This document shows positions 9,386 to 23,639 of a stretch of DNA of 64,000 nt, in pieces. Position numbers and translations under genes: made by a program. Positions within the stretch are counted from its first letter, which is position 1; every line of letters starts with the position of its first letter. The DNA lies in assembly GCF_002872475.1 (NCBI RefSeq), contig NZ_CP025682.1:124001-188000 (forward strand). Direction: 5' to 3'. This DNA is from Pseudazoarcus pumilus. GTDB lineage: Bacteria; Pseudomonadota; Gammaproteobacteria; Burkholderiales; Rhodocyclaceae. The notes beneath the pieces are model-generated. The model did no database searches. It saw nothing but the letters and a program-made list of their open reading frames with translations, and was not told the DNA's origin.

Positions 9386-10459
9386 GTGAGACAGATCAAT
9401 CTGTTCGGCTCCCGGGCGCAATCGCTGGCCGGCCTCGATATTTCATCGTCATCGGTGAAGATGGTCGAGCTCTCCGGCGACGAGAATTCCGGCTATCGCG
9501 TCGAGTCCTACGCGCTCGAACTGCTCGCCAAGGACATGGTGCAGGACGGCAACATCGTCGACCTCGACGGCGTTGCCGACGCCGTGCGCCGCGCCCTGCG
9601 CCGCATGCCGGGCGTGCGCCAGGTGGCGATGGCGCTGCCGCCCGCGGCCGTGATCACCAAGAAGATCATGCTCCCCGAAGGCCTGCGCGAACACGAGATG
9701 GAATTCCATGTCGAGTCCGAGGCCAACCAGTACATCCCGTTCCCGCTCGACGAAGTCAATCTGGACTTCCAGGTGCTCGGTCCCTCGCCGGTCAGCGCCG
9801 ACGACGTCGAGGTCTTCGTCGCTGCCTCGCGCAAGGAGAAGGTCGAGGATCGCGTCGCGGTGGCCGAATCAGCCGGTATCAAGGCGGCGATCATGGACAT
9901 CGAGTCGCTCGCGCTCGAATCCGCCTTCCGGCTGGTGGCGCAACACATCCCCGATGGCGTGCGCGGACGCACGATCGCGCTGGCCGACCTCGGTGCCAAC
10001 GTCATGAATGTGTCGATCCTGCGCGACGGCGCGCAGATCTATGCGCGCGAACAGGCCATCGGCGGCTACAAGCTCACGCTCGACATCGCGCGCCAGTACG
10101 GGCTCAGCCCCGAAGAGGCGGAAGCCGCCAAGCGTTCGGGCGAGTTGCCGCCCGAGTACGAGCGAGACCTGCGCCGTCCCTTCATGGACGCTGTGGCGCT
10201 CGAGCTGTCGCGCGCGCTGCAGTTCTTCTTCACGTCCACGCAGTACAACGAGGTCGATCACATCGTGCTCGCCGGCGGCTGTGCGGTGATGCCCAATCTC
10301 GCCGAGGTGGTCAGCGGCCGCACCCAGGTGGCGACCACGGTGGCCAACCCGTTCGAGGGCATGGCCCTGTCGTCGCGCGTGCGCTCGCGCAATCTCGTCG
10401 CCGACGCACCCGCACTGATGGTCGCCTGCGGCTTGGCCATGAGGAGGGTCGAGGCGTGA
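9386..10459 (+). CDS. pilM: Type IV pilus assembly protein PilM
   Basis: Actin/FtsA-like cytoplasmic protein of the type IV pilus alignment complex; it binds the cytoplasmic N-terminus of PilN. The 357-residue sequence begins near LFGSRAQSLAGLDISSSSVKMVEL (ATPase phosphate-1 motif) and carries the DLGANVMNVSIL and LAGGCAVMPNL motifs of the fold. The start is ambiguous. TTG at 9383 and GTG at 9386 are adjacent and in frame; GTG is chosen because it sits 7 nt after AAGGA (9374-9378). The TGA overlaps the pilN start (GTGA). Confidence 0.96.
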   Translation: MRQINLFGSRAQSLAGLDISSSSVKMVELSGDENSGYRVESYALELLAKDMVQDGNIVDLDGVADAVRRALRRMPGVRQVAMALPPAAVITKKIMLPEGLREHEMEFHVESEANQYIPFPLDEVNLDFQVLGPSPVSADDVEVFVAASRKEKVEDRVAVAESAGIKAAIMDIESLALESAFRLVAQHIPDGVRGRTIALADLGANVMNVSILRDGAQIYAREQAIGGYKLTLDIARQYGLSPEEAEAAKRSGELPPEYERDLRRPFMDAVALELSRALQFFFTSTQYNEVDHIVLAGGCAVMPNLAEVVSGRTQVATTVANPFEGMALSSRVRSRNLVADAPALMVACGLAMRRVEA

Positions 10460-11052
10460 TCCACATCAACCTGCTGCCCTATCGCGAGATCCGGCGCCGC
10501 GAGCGACGCATCCAGTTCTATGTGGTCTCGGGCCTGATGATCGCGCTGGGCGCGGCCATCGGCCTGGTCGGACACCTGTACATGTCGGGGCGGGTCGATT
10601 ACCAGGAAGGGCGTAACGAATTCCTGCGCGCCGAGATCCGCAAGCTCGACGCCGAAATCGCCGAGATTCGCCGCCTGCGTGCCCAGATCGATGCGCTGGT
10701 CGCACGCAAGCAGGTCATCGAGACCTTGCAGGGCGACCGCGTGCAGCCGGTTTACATGTTCAACGACCTCGTCGCGCAACTGCCGGACGCGGTTTATTTC
10801 CGCTCGCTGCGTCAGTCCGGAACGCGCGTCACGCTCAACGGCCACGCCCAGTCCAACGCGAGGGTATCGCATCTGATGCGCAGCCTCGACGCATCCCCGA
10901 CGATGACCAATCCCGGCCTCGTCGAGGTCAAGTCGGTGTCGGCCGGCGGGCGTCGCCTGAGCGAATTCACGCTCAACATCCGTCTCGACCGCCCGCCTGA
11001 AACCGAGGCCGCGAGCGACCCGCAGAAGACGGCCGCGGCGGAGACGAACTGA
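10456..11052 (+). CDS. pilN: Type IV pilus assembly protein PilN
   Basis: Inner-membrane bitopic protein of the PilMNOP alignment complex. The conserved cytoplasmic INLLPYRE motif that inserts into PilM is at residues 3-10. A transmembrane helix spans roughly residues 22-45, followed by a periplasmic coiled coil (EIRKLDAEIAEIRRLRAQI) and a ferredoxin-like domain. Length 198 residues. The GTG start overlaps the pilM stop by 4 nt, and pilO starts 3 nt after its stop. Confidence 0.95.
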   Translation: MIHINLLPYREIRRRERRIQFYVVSGLMIALGAAIGLVGHLYMSGRVDYQEGRNEFLRAEIRKLDAEIAEIRRLRAQIDALVARKQVIETLQGDRVQPVYMFNDLVAQLPDAVYFRSLRQSGTRVTLNGHAQSNARVSHLMRSLDASPTMTNPGLVEVKSVSAGGRRLSEFTLNIRLDRPPETEAASDPQKTAAAETN

Positions 11053-11054
11053 TC

Positions 11055-11711
11055 ATGGCGACGAAGAAATCCTCCTTCGATGTTCGTCGCTTCATCGACG
11101 ACTTCCGCGGGCTCGACCCCAACGATCCCGGCGTGTGGCCGACCGGTCCGCGGATTGCGATCTTCATCGCGTTGCTCGTGGGCACGGTGGCGGCGGCGTG
11201 GTACTTCGACTGGCGCGACCAGGCCGAACTGCTCGAACGCCGCCAGACCGAGGAAGTGCAGTTGCGCGCCGACTGGGCCAACAAGAAGCGCCAGGCGGTC
11301 AACCTCGAGGCCTTCAAGCGCCAGCTCGAGGAAACCGACCGCCAGTTCGGCGCGCTGCTGCGCCAGCTGCCCAACAAGGCCGAGATGGACCAGCTGCTGG
11401 CCGACATCAACCAGGCCGGTCTGGGCCGCGGCCTGCTGTTCGAACTGTTCCGGCCGGGCGGCGAGAACGTCAAGGATTTCTACGCAGAAATGCCGATCGA
11501 CATCAGCATCGTCGGCTCGTATCACGACCTGGGTGAATTCGTCGCCGACGTCGCGCGCATGCCGCGTATCGTGACGCTGGGCAACATCAGCATCGACCGG
11601 CTCGGCGAGGAGCGTCTGCGGTTTCGCGCGCGTGCGGTGACCTACCGCTACCTCGACGAAGAAGAACTCGCCCGGCAACGCCAGGCCCAGCAGGCGAAGA
11701 GGCGTCGATGA
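11055..11711 (+). CDS. pilO: Type IV pilus assembly protein PilO
   Basis: Partner of PilN; the two heterodimerise in the periplasm. The 218-residue protein has a cytoplasmic leader (RRFIDDFRGLDPNDPGVWP), one membrane helix at about residues 33-55, a coiled coil (EAFKRQLEETDRQFGALLRQLPNK) and a C-terminal ferredoxin-like domain with YHDLGEFVADVARMPRIVTL, which is diagnostic for PilO. Its TGA overlaps the pilP ATG. Confidence 0.96.
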   Translation: MATKKSSFDVRRFIDDFRGLDPNDPGVWPTGPRIAIFIALLVGTVAAAWYFDWRDQAELLERRQTEEVQLRADWANKKRQAVNLEAFKRQLEETDRQFGALLRQLPNKAEMDQLLADINQAGLGRGLLFELFRPGGENVKDFYAEMPIDISIVGSYHDLGEFVADVARMPRIVTLGNISIDRLGEERLRFRARAVTYRYLDEEELARQRQAQQAKRRR

Positions 11712-12217
11712 TCCCGATGAAGCGGCTTGCGATGATTCTCGTCTGTGGTGTGCTCGCCGGATGTGCCGAGGAGGGCGACGACCTGCGCGCGTGGATGGCG
11801 CAGGAAGCGCGCGGCATGGTCGGGCGCATCGAACCCTTGCCGGAAATCAAGTCCTTCCCCACCGTCGCCTACACCCAGGGCGAGCAGATCGATCCCTTCC
11901 GCGCAAAGCGCATCGCTCCCGAGTCGCGCGTGCGCGTCGGTCAGGGTCCGGACATGACGCGTCCGCGCGAGCCGCTCGAATCCTATCCGCTCGAGTCGCT
12001 GAAGATGGTCGGCACGCTGATGCAGGAAGAGCGCCAGCATGCGCTGATCAGCGTGGACGGGCGCATCCATCAGGTCGCTGCGGGCAACTACATGGGACAG
12101 GATCACGGCATGATCACGCAGGTCACCGAGCAGGCGATCCTGCTTACCGAAATCGTGGAAGACATCAACGGCGACTGGACCGAGCGGGACAGCCGACTGC
12201 TGCTGCAGGAGCGCTAG
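11708..12217 (+). CDS. pilP: Type IV pilus lipoprotein PilP
   Basis: Inner-membrane lipoprotein that links the PilNO dimer to the secretin PilQ. 169 residues. A lipobox LAGC within the first 20 residues predicts acylation at about Cys18. A flexible region (QIDPFRAKRI) and a C-terminal HR domain with ESLKMVGTLMQEERQHALI follow, typical of PilP. A second in-frame ATG at 11717 would shorten the leader by three residues. The operon order MNOPQ is intact. Confidence 0.94.
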   Translation: MIPMKRLAMILVCGVLAGCAEEGDDLRAWMAQEARGMVGRIEPLPEIKSFPTVAYTQGEQIDPFRAKRIAPESRVRVGQGPDMTRPREPLESYPLESLKMVGTLMQEERQHALISVDGRIHQVAAGNYMGQDHGMITQVTEQAILLTEIVEDINGDWTERDSRLLLQER

Positions 12218-12227
12218 GAGTGAATCG

Positions 12228-14390
12228 ATGAAACCTCAAACCATGATGGCGCTGTGCGCGGCCGTCGGCATGCTCGGGCTGCTCGCACCCGCGCAAGTCA
12301 CTGCCCAGGCGCAATCCGGGCAGAGTGCATCGCAGGCGGCCGCCGACAATCGCCTGCGCGACTTCAGCATCGCCGAGCAGGGCGGCACGCTCTACCTGCG
12401 CCTGGATTTCGAGCGCCCGCTCGAGGCCGTCCCGGCGCACTTCAGCGTCAACGAGCCGGCGCGCATCGCCTACGATTTTCTGAACACCCGCAACACGCTG
12501 GGTCGCGTGCAGCAGACCGTCAACCGGGGCGACCTGCGTTCGGTCAACATCGTCGAGGCCGGTGGGCGTACGCGCCTGGTGCTCAACCTGTCGCGCCTGC
12601 CCGCTTACGACGCGAAGATCGAAGGCAACCAGCTCGTCATCGCGCTCGCGCCGGCCGCGCGTCCCGAGGCCGGCGGCAGCCCGGCGACCGCCACCGTGCA
12701 GGCGCTGGCGAACTTCTCGGCCGCGCCCGGTGGCGAAGAGGTCGCGCGCAGCATCCAGGACGTGACCTTCCGTCGCGGCGAGGGCGGCGAGGGCCGTGTC
12801 GTCGTGCAGTTGTCGAGCGCGGATACGGCGGTCAATGTGTTCCGTCAGGGCTCCAACCTGGTGGTGGATTTCTCCGACACCCAGCTTCCGGAGCATCTGC
12901 AGCGCCGCTCCGACGTGACCGATTTCGGCACCCCGATCTCCACCATGATCGCCCAGCCGCAGGGTGACAACGCGCGCGTGACGGTGGTCCCCAACGGCCT
13001 GTGGGAGCATAGCGCCTATCAGACCGAGAGCCAGTTCGTACTCGAGGTGCGCCGTCTCGTCGAGGACCCGAACCGCCTCGTGCAGACCGGCGGGCGCGAG
13101 GAGTACGCCGGCGAGAAACTGTCGCTCAACTTCCAGAACGTCGAGATCCGCTCGGTGCTGCAGGTGATCGCCGACTTCACCGATTTCAACATCGTCACCA
13201 GCGACTCGGTGCAGGGCAACCTGACCCTGCGCCTGAACGACGTGCCCTGGGACCAGGCGCTGGACATCATCCTGCAGGCCAAGGGTCTGGACAAGCGGCG
13301 CACTGGCAACGTGATCTGGATCGCGCCGACCGGCGAGCTGGCCGCGCGCGAGCGCCAGCAGCTCGAAGCGCAGGCGCAGCGCGGCGACCTCGAACCGCTG
13401 GTCACCGAAAGCTTCCAGATCAACTACCACAACGCCAAGGAGATCTTCGAGTTCCTCAAGAGCAAGGACCAGACCGTGCTCTCCTCGCGCGGCAGCGTGG
13501 TGGTCGACGAGCGCAGCAACAAGGTCTTCGTCACCGACGTGTCCTCGCGCCTGGACGCGCTGCGTCGCCTGATCCAGGAGATCGACACCGCGCCGCGTCA
13601 GGTGCTGATCGAGGCGCGCGTGGTCGAGGCCAACAAGGACTTCGCGCGCGATCTGGGTGTGCGCATGAATTTCGGCAATGTCCCGCGTGAGAATGCGGCC
13701 GGCGAAACCGTCAATTCCGGCGTCGGCAACCTCGGCCGAGGTGCGCGCGGCGGCATCGGCCGCTTCGACCCGTCCACGGGCCTGCTCACGAGCGACGGTG
13801 GCAGCACCGGCGGCGCCTCGCCGGTGGCGAGTTTCTCGATCCTGAATCTGGCGCTGTTCAACAGCTCCGCGACGCGCTTCCTCAATCTCGAACTCGCCGC
13901 GCTGGAGCAGGACGGGCGCGGGCGGGTGGTCTCCAGCCCGCGCGTGCTCACCGCCAACCAGGTCGAGGCCAGCATCGAGCAGGGCACCGAAATTCCCTAC
14001 CGCAAGGAGACCAGTTCCGGTGCGACCAGCGTGGAGTTCAAGAAGGCTGTGCTGAGTCTCAAGGTGCGCCCGCAGATCACGCCCGACGGGCGCGTGCAGT
14101 TGCGTGTGCAGGTCAACAAGGATCGCCCGCTGTTCCAGGCCGACATCACCGAGCCGGCGATCGACACCAAGAACGTGCAGACCGAGGTCCTCGTCGACAA
14201 CGGCGGCACGGTGGTCATCGGCGGCATCTACGAGGAAGAGGACTCCACCACGGTCGCGCGCGTACCGCTGCTCGGCGAGATTCCGGTGCTCGGCGCGCTG
14301 TTCCGCAACACGCGGCGGGTGTCCAACCGCAAGGAATTGCTGGTCTTCATCACGCCCCGCATCGTCTCGGATTCACTGACCCTGCGCTGA
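12228..14390 (+). CDS. pilQ: Type IV pilus secretin PilQ
   Basis: Outer-membrane secretin through which type IV pili extend. The 720-residue precursor has a signal peptide ending near residue 26. Two AMIN peptidoglycan-binding domains follow (about 40-140 and 175-280), then an STN/N0 domain (LSLNFQNVEIRSVLQVIADF), an N1 domain (INYHNAKEIFEFL) and the secretin core from about residue 460 (QVLIEARVVEANKDFARDLG) to ELLVFITPRIV at the C-terminus. Start ATG 12228 follows the GGAG beside the pilP stop. All five alignment genes plus secretin are present; the pilins and motors lie elsewhere. Confidence 0.97.
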   Translation: MKPQTMMALCAAVGMLGLLAPAQVTAQAQSGQSASQAAADNRLRDFSIAEQGGTLYLRLDFERPLEAVPAHFSVNEPARIAYDFLNTRNTLGRVQQTVNRGDLRSVNIVEAGGRTRLVLNLSRLPAYDAKIEGNQLVIALAPAARPEAGGSPATATVQALANFSAAPGGEEVARSIQDVTFRRGEGGEGRVVVQLSSADTAVNVFRQGSNLVVDFSDTQLPEHLQRRSDVTDFGTPISTMIAQPQGDNARVTVVPNGLWEHSAYQTESQFVLEVRRLVEDPNRLVQTGGREEYAGEKLSLNFQNVEIRSVLQVIADFTDFNIVTSDSVQGNLTLRLNDVPWDQALDIILQAKGLDKRRTGNVIWIAPTGELAARERQQLEAQAQRGDLEPLVTESFQINYHNAKEIFEFLKSKDQTVLSSRGSVVVDERSNKVFVTDVSSRLDALRRLIQEIDTAPRQVLIEARVVEANKDFARDLGVRMNFGNVPRENAAGETVNSGVGNLGRGARGGIGRFDPSTGLLTSDGGSTGGASPVASFSILNLALFNSSATRFLNLELAALEQDGRGRVVSSPRVLTANQVEASIEQGTEIPYRKETSSGATSVEFKKAVLSLKVRPQITPDGRVQLRVQVNKDRPLFQADITEPAIDTKNVQTEVLVDNGGTVVIGGIYEEEDSTTVARVPLLGEIPVLGALFRNTRRVSNRKELLVFITPRIVSDSLTLR

Positions 14391-14431
14391 TGCGGTATAA
14401 GACACCCTTCCGGGTTTGACGGATCGGCGTC

Positions 14432-14995
14432 GTGGTGCAAGCGAATGACGGACCCATCGTGCTGGTGGGGATGATGGGGGCGGGCAAGAGTACGGTCGGG
14501 CGTGAATACGCCCGGCGTCACGGACTCGAGTTCATCGACTGCGACCACGAACTCGAGGCGCGTACCGGCGTCAAGATCGCGACCATTTTCGAGATCGAGG
14601 GCGAGGCGGGCTTTCGCAAGCGCGAGTCGCAGCTCGTCGAGGAACTGGCCGCACGATGCGACATCGTGCTGGGCACCGGCGGCGGCGTGGTGCTCAACCC
14701 GGACAACCGCGCGCTGCTCAGAGGGCGTGGTATCGTCGTCTATCTGAACGTGCCGCCGCGCGTACTGTGGGAACGCACCCGCCACGACCGCAGCCGACCC
14801 CTGCTGCAGGTGCCCAACCCGCGCGAACGCATCGAATCCCTGTATCGCCAGCGAGACCCGCTGTACCGCGAGGTCGCCGATATCGTCGTCGATGGCAATC
14901 GCGGCAGTCCGTCGGGGATGGTGCGCCAGCTCGAGGCGGCGATCGATAAATTCCGGCAGAAGCGAAATGCGCACACTGAATGTCGCCCTGGGTGA
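14432..14995 (+). CDS. aroK: Shikimate kinase
   Basis: Phosphorylates shikimate at the 3-OH in aromatic amino acid synthesis. 187 residues, with the Walker [12 protein letters not shown] near the N-terminus, the shikimate-binding FIDCD and [10 protein letters not shown] segments, GTGGGVVL, and the lid Arg in RPLL. Two consecutive GTG codons (14432, 14435) can start it. The 3' end runs 29 nt into aroB, encoding a tail (NAHTECRPG) that extends past the usual end of the family. Confidence 0.95.
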   Translation: MVQANDGPIVLVGMMGAGKSTVGREYARRHGLEFIDCDHELEARTGVKIATIFEIEGEAGFRKRESQLVEELAARCDIVLGTGGGVVLNPDNRALLRGRGIVVYLNVPPRVLWERTRHDRSRPLLQVPNPRERIESLYRQRDPLYREVADIVVDGNRGSPSGMVRQLEAAIDKFRQKRNAHTECRPG

Positions 14996-16049
14996 CCGGG
15001 CCTACCCCATCCACATCGGCCGCGGCCTGCTCGACGACGCGAGCCTGATCACGCCGCATCTGAAGACGCAGCGCGCCTTCGTCGTCACCAACGACGTCGT
15101 CGCCCCGCTGTATCTGGAGCGCCTGCGCGCCACGCTCGCAGGCGCAGGCGTGCGTGTCGACCATGTCGTGCTGCCCGATGGCGAGATGCACAAGGACTGG
15201 GCGACGCTCAATCGGGTCTTCGACGCGCTGCTCGAAACCCGCTGCGAGCGCTCGACCACGCTGGTCGCGCTCGGCGGCGGCGTCATCGGCGACATGGGCG
15301 GATTCGCCGCGGCCACCTACCAGCGCGGCATGCCCTTCATCCAGATTCCCACCACCCTGCTCGCGCAGGTCGATTCTTCGGTCGGCGGCAAGACCGCGAT
15401 CAACCATCCGCTGGGCAAGAACATGATCGGCGCCTTCTACCAGCCGCGCCTGGTGCTGGCCGATCTCGACACATTGAACACGCTGCCCGACCGCGAACTC
15501 TCGGCGGGGCTGGCCGAAGTCATCAAGTACGGCCTGATCCGTGACTTCGAACTGTTCGAGTGGCTCGAAGCCAACATCGAGCGTCTGCTCGCGCGCGAGC
15601 CCGAGGCCATGGCGCACGCGATTGAGCGATCCTGCGCCAACAAGGCCGAGATCGTCGCGCTCGACGAGACCGAACAGGGCGTGCGCGCACTGCTCAACCT
15701 CGGCCACACCTTCGGCCACGCCATCGAGGCCGGCATGGGCTACGGCCAATGGCTGCACGGCGAGGGCGTGGCCGCCGGCACCCTCATGGCGGCGACGCTG
15801 TCGGCGCGCATGGGGATGATCGGTGGCGCTGACGTGAAGCGCATCGCCGCTCTGTTCGAGCGTGCGCGCCTGCCGGTTCGCGGCCCGGACCTCGCCACCG
15901 AGCGTTACCTCGACCTGATGGCCAGCGACAAGAAGGTCGAAGACGGTCAGTTGCGCCTGATCCTGCTCGAAGCCATCGGGCGCGCGACCATCCGTGGCGA
16001 CGCGCCGGTGGACGACATCCGCGCCGCGATCGAGACCTGCTGCGCATGA
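14967..16049 (+). CDS. aroB: 3-dehydroquinate synthase
   Basis: NAD+- and Zn-dependent cyclisation of DAHP to 3-dehydroquinate, second step of the shikimate pathway. The 360-residue protein has the family signatures [45 protein letters not shown] and the zinc-ligand region [11 protein letters not shown]. The ATG at 14967, inside the aroK 3' end, gives the expected [18 protein letters not shown] start, so aroK and aroB overlap by 29 nt. Its TGA overlaps the dgt ATG. Confidence 0.97.
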   Translation: MRTLNVALGDRAYPIHIGRGLLDDASLITPHLKTQRAFVVTNDVVAPLYLERLRATLAGAGVRVDHVVLPDGEMHKDWATLNRVFDALLETRCERSTTLVALGGGVIGDMGGFAAATYQRGMPFIQIPTTLLAQVDSSVGGKTAINHPLGKNMIGAFYQPRLVLADLDTLNTLPDRELSAGLAEVIKYGLIRDFELFEWLEANIERLLAREPEAMAHAIERSCANKAEIVALDETEQGVRALLNLGHTFGHAIEAGMGYGQWLHGEGVAAGTLMAATLSARMGMIGGADVKRIAALFERARLPVRGPDLATERYLDLMASDKKVEDGQLRLILLEAIGRATIRGDAPVDDIRAAIETCCA

Positions 16050-17170
16050 GGGCGCTGGCGGCCTGGGCGGTGAGCGAGGCGAATTCGGCCGGGCGACGCC
16101 ACGCCGAGCCGGGGCCAAACGAGCGCAGCGAATTCCAGCGCGACCGTGATCGCATCATCCATTCCACCGCCTTCCGCCGGCTCGAGTACAAGACCCAGGT
16201 CTTCGTGAATCACGAGGGTGACCTGTTCCGCACGCGGCTCACGCACAGCCTCGAGGTGGCGCAGATCACGCGCAACATCGCGCGCGCGCTCGATCTCAAC
16301 GAGGATCTGGCCGAGGCCATCGCCCTCGCCCACGATCTGGGTCACACGCCCTTCGGCCATGCCGGGCAGGATGCGCTCAACGAATGCATGAAGCCCTACG
16401 GGGGGTTCGAGCACAACCTGCAGTCGCTGCGCACGGTCGACGAACTGGAAGAACGCTATGCCGCCTTCCAGGGGCTCAACCTGATGTTCGAGACGCGCGA
16501 GGGCATCCTCAAGCACTGCTCGCGACCCAATGCCGAGCGTCTCGGCGATGTCGGTCGCCGATTTCTCGAAGGCACGCAGCCCTCGCTCGAAGGACAGCTG
16601 GCCAATCTCGCCGACGAGATTGCCTACAACAACCACGACGTCGACGACGGCCTGCGCTCGGGCCTGATCACGCTCGAACAGCTCGACGACATTGCGCTCT
16701 TCGCCGAACGCCGCCGCCGCGTCGAGACCGAATGGCCGGGGCTGGAGGGCCGGCGCCTGATCCACGAGACGATCCGGCGCATGATCAACGACACGGTGAT
16801 CGATCTCATCGGCACCACGCGTGCCAACGTCGCCGCGGCCGGCGTCGCGAGCCTCGACGACGTGCGCCGCGCCGGCCGTCTTGTGGCCTATTCGCCGCAG
16901 ATGGCTGCCGCGCTCCAGGAACTCAAGCGCTTTCTGCGCGAGAACCTGTACTGGCATTACCAGGTGCTGCGCATGACCAACAAGGCGCGGCGCATCCTCG
17001 AGGACCTGTTCTCGGCCTTCATGGCCGATCCCCGCCTCTTGCCCCCGCAGTATCAGCACCGCGCGCGCGACGATACGCCGCGCGCGATCGCCGACTACAT
17101 CGCGGGCATGACCGACCGCTACGCCATCCGCGAGCACCGGCGGCTCTTCGCGGTGGGTGAAATCCATTGA
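16046..17170 (+). CDS. dgt: dGTPase-like HD-domain deoxynucleoside triphosphate triphosphohydrolase
   Basis: 374-residue HD-superfamily enzyme of the dGTPase type 2 group; it hydrolyses dNTPs to nucleoside and triphosphate. The N-terminal [28 protein letters not shown] block is characteristic, followed by [21 protein letters not shown] and the metal-binding [13 protein letters not shown]. Substrate range cannot be read from sequence. It is translationally coupled to aroB (ATGA overlap) and is the last gene before the gltB promoter. Confidence 0.93.
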   Translation: MRALAAWAVSEANSAGRRHAEPGPNERSEFQRDRDRIIHSTAFRRLEYKTQVFVNHEGDLFRTRLTHSLEVAQITRNIARALDLNEDLAEAIALAHDLGHTPFGHAGQDALNECMKPYGGFEHNLQSLRTVDELEERYAAFQGLNLMFETREGILKHCSRPNAERLGDVGRRFLEGTQPSLEGQLANLADEIAYNNHDVDDGLRSGLITLEQLDDIALFAERRRRVETEWPGLEGRRLIHETIRRMINDTVIDLIGTTRANVAAAGVASLDDVRRAGRLVAYSPQMAAALQELKRFLRENLYWHYQVLRMTNKARRILEDLFSAFMADPRLLPPQYQHRARDDTPRAIADYIAGMTDRYAIREHRRLFAVGEIH

Positions 17171-17213
17171 TTCGTCATGGACTTGGCGGGGCTCGGGCAA
17201 AGCGCCATGGGCC

Positions 17214-17242
17214 TTGAATCGGCCAGGCGATGGCGGTATAGT
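17214..17242 (+). promoter_or_regulatory. Sigma-70 promoter for gltBD
   Basis: TTGAAT at 17214-17219, a 17-bp spacer, then TATAGT at 17237-17242. This is the best sigma-70 match in the window (five of six at each hexamer) and lies in the 256-bp dgt-gltB gap. The predicted 5' leader is about 180 nt. No clear attenuator was found in it. Confidence 0.65.
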
Positions 17243-17426
17243 CGCAAACCCGCCAAAAGTACCAAGAGGCCCGTGTCAGCGCTCCGGATCGGTTTCGGAC
17301 AAGCGCGAAAACACCGGCCGTTTTTGTGCGCCTTCCGGTTTCCTGCGGTGATTCACGCGCGGCACTGACCGCCTATCGCCCGATTCCGACTGCGCCGGTG
17401 AAACAGACGTTTTGAGGAATCGCGTG

Positions 17427-22100
<4,674 letters not shown>

Positions 22101-22103
22101 CAA

Positions 22104-23567
22104 ATGGGAAAGCCAACCGGATTTCTTGAGTACGAGCGTCTGTCCGAGGCCTACGAGCCCGTACCCGAGCGCGTGAAGAAGTATCGCGAGTTCGTGCTGC
22201 GTCTGACCGACGAGCAGACCGCGATCCAGGGTGCGCGCTGTATGGACTGTGGCATTCCTTTCTGCAACAGCGGCTGTCCGGTCAACAACATCATTCCGGA
22301 CTTCAACGACCTCGTGTACCGCAACCAGTGGTTCGAGGCCATCCGCGTGCTGCACTCGACGAACAACTTTCCCGAGTTCACCGGCCGCATCTGCCCCGCC
22401 CCGTGTGAGGCCGCATGCACGCTCAACATCAACGACGATGCGGTGGGCATCAAGTCGATCGAGCACGCCATCATCGACAAGGCCTGGGAAGAAGGCTGGG
22501 TCAAGCCCGAGCCGCCGGCGGCGAAGAACGGCAAGAAGGTCGCCGTGGTCGGCTCCGGTCCGGCGGGTCTGGCCGCCGCGCAGCAACTCGCGCGCGAAGG
22601 CTACGATGTCACCGTGTTCGAGAAGAATGACGCCATCGGTGGCCTGCTGCGCTATGGCATCCCCGACTTCAAGATGGAAAAGCACCTGATCGACCGCCGC
22701 GTCGAACAAATGGAGGCCGAAGGCGTGAGCTTCCGCGCCGGCGTCGTCGTCGGGCATGACGACATGCCTGCAGGCATCGCCAACGACGCCAGGGAGATGG
22801 TCAGCGCCGAGCAATTGAAGAAGGATTTCGACGCGGTGATCCTCGCCGGTGGCTCGGAAGTGCCGCGCGACCTGCCGGTTCCCGGGCGCGAGCTCGATGG
22901 CGTGCATTTCGCGATGGAGTTCCTGGTGCCGCAGAACCGGGAGGTGGCCGGCGGTCCGGCCAACCCGATCTCCGCCACCGGAAAACATGTCGTCGTCATC
23001 GGCGGCGGCGACACCGGCTCCGACTGTGTGGGCACGTCCAATCGCCACGGCGCTGCCTCGGTGACGCAGTTCGAACTGATGCCGATGCCGCCCGAAGAGG
23101 AAGACAAGCTCATGACCTGGCCGTACTGGCCGGTCAAGCTGCGCACCTCGTCCTCGCACGAGGAAGGCTGCGAACGCGACTTCGCCGTCGCCACCAAGGA
23201 ATTCGTCGGCGAAAACGGCAAGGTCACCACCCTGCGTGCCTGCCGCGTCGAGTGGAAGGACGGCCGCATGGTCGAGGTGCCGGGTTCGGAGTTCGAACTC
23301 AAGGCCGATCTGGTGCTGTTCGCGATGGGCTTCACCCATCCGGTCGGCGGCCTGCTCGACGCCTTCGGCGTGGAGAAGGACGGCCGCGCCAACGCCAAGG
23401 CAACGACCGATGGCGAGGGCTGCTACAAGACCAATGTCGACAAGGTCTTCGCCGCCGGCGACGTGCGCCGCGGCCAGAGCCTCGTCGTTTGGGCAATCAG
23501 GGAAGGGCGTCAAGCCGCCCGCGCCGTGGATGAGTACATCATGGGTGAGAGCCTGCTGCCCCGCTGA
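22104..23567 (+). CDS. gltD: Glutamate synthase (NADPH), small subunit
   Basis: FAD/NADPH subunit that passes electrons to GltB. 487 residues. The N-terminal cysteine clusters ([14 protein letters not shown] and CPAPCEAAC) bind two 4Fe-4S clusters. The FAD Rossmann motif [12 protein letters not shown] and the NADPH motif [14 protein letters not shown] follow, with the [19 protein letters not shown]-closing motif at the end. It is standard length, co-transcribed with gltB, and followed by a terminator hairpin. Confidence 0.98.
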   Translation: MGKPTGFLEYERLSEAYEPVPERVKKYREFVLRLTDEQTAIQGARCMDCGIPFCNSGCPVNNIIPDFNDLVYRNQWFEAIRVLHSTNNFPEFTGRICPAPCEAACTLNINDDAVGIKSIEHAIIDKAWEEGWVKPEPPAAKNGKKVAVVGSGPAGLAAAQQLAREGYDVTVFEKNDAIGGLLRYGIPDFKMEKHLIDRRVEQMEAEGVSFRAGVVVGHDDMPAGIANDAREMVSAEQLKKDFDAVILAGGSEVPRDLPVPGRELDGVHFAMEFLVPQNREVAGGPANPISATGKHVVVIGGGDTGSDCVGTSNRHGAASVTQFELMPMPPEEEDKLMTWPYWPVKLRTSSSHEEGCERDFAVATKEFVGENGKVTTLRACRVEWKDGRMVEVPGSEFELKADLVLFAMGFTHPVGGLLDAFGVEKDGRANAKATTDGEGCYKTNVDKVFAAGDVRRGQSLVVWAIREGRQAARAVDEYIMGESLLPR

Positions 23568-23610
23568 GGCGGCACGCACAACGAGTTCTTCACGCGCTGC
23601 AGTACGGACG

Positions 23611-23639
23611 ACGGACCCGCAAGGGTCCGTTTTCCGTTT
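23611..23639 (+). terminator. Rho-independent terminator after gltD
   Basis: A perfect 8-bp stem ACGGACCC / GGGTCCGT with a GCAA tetraloop (23611-23630) is followed by TTTCCGTTT. It begins 43 nt after the gltD stop. The T-rich tail overlaps the stop codon of the convergent flavoprotein gene. Confidence 0.85.
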
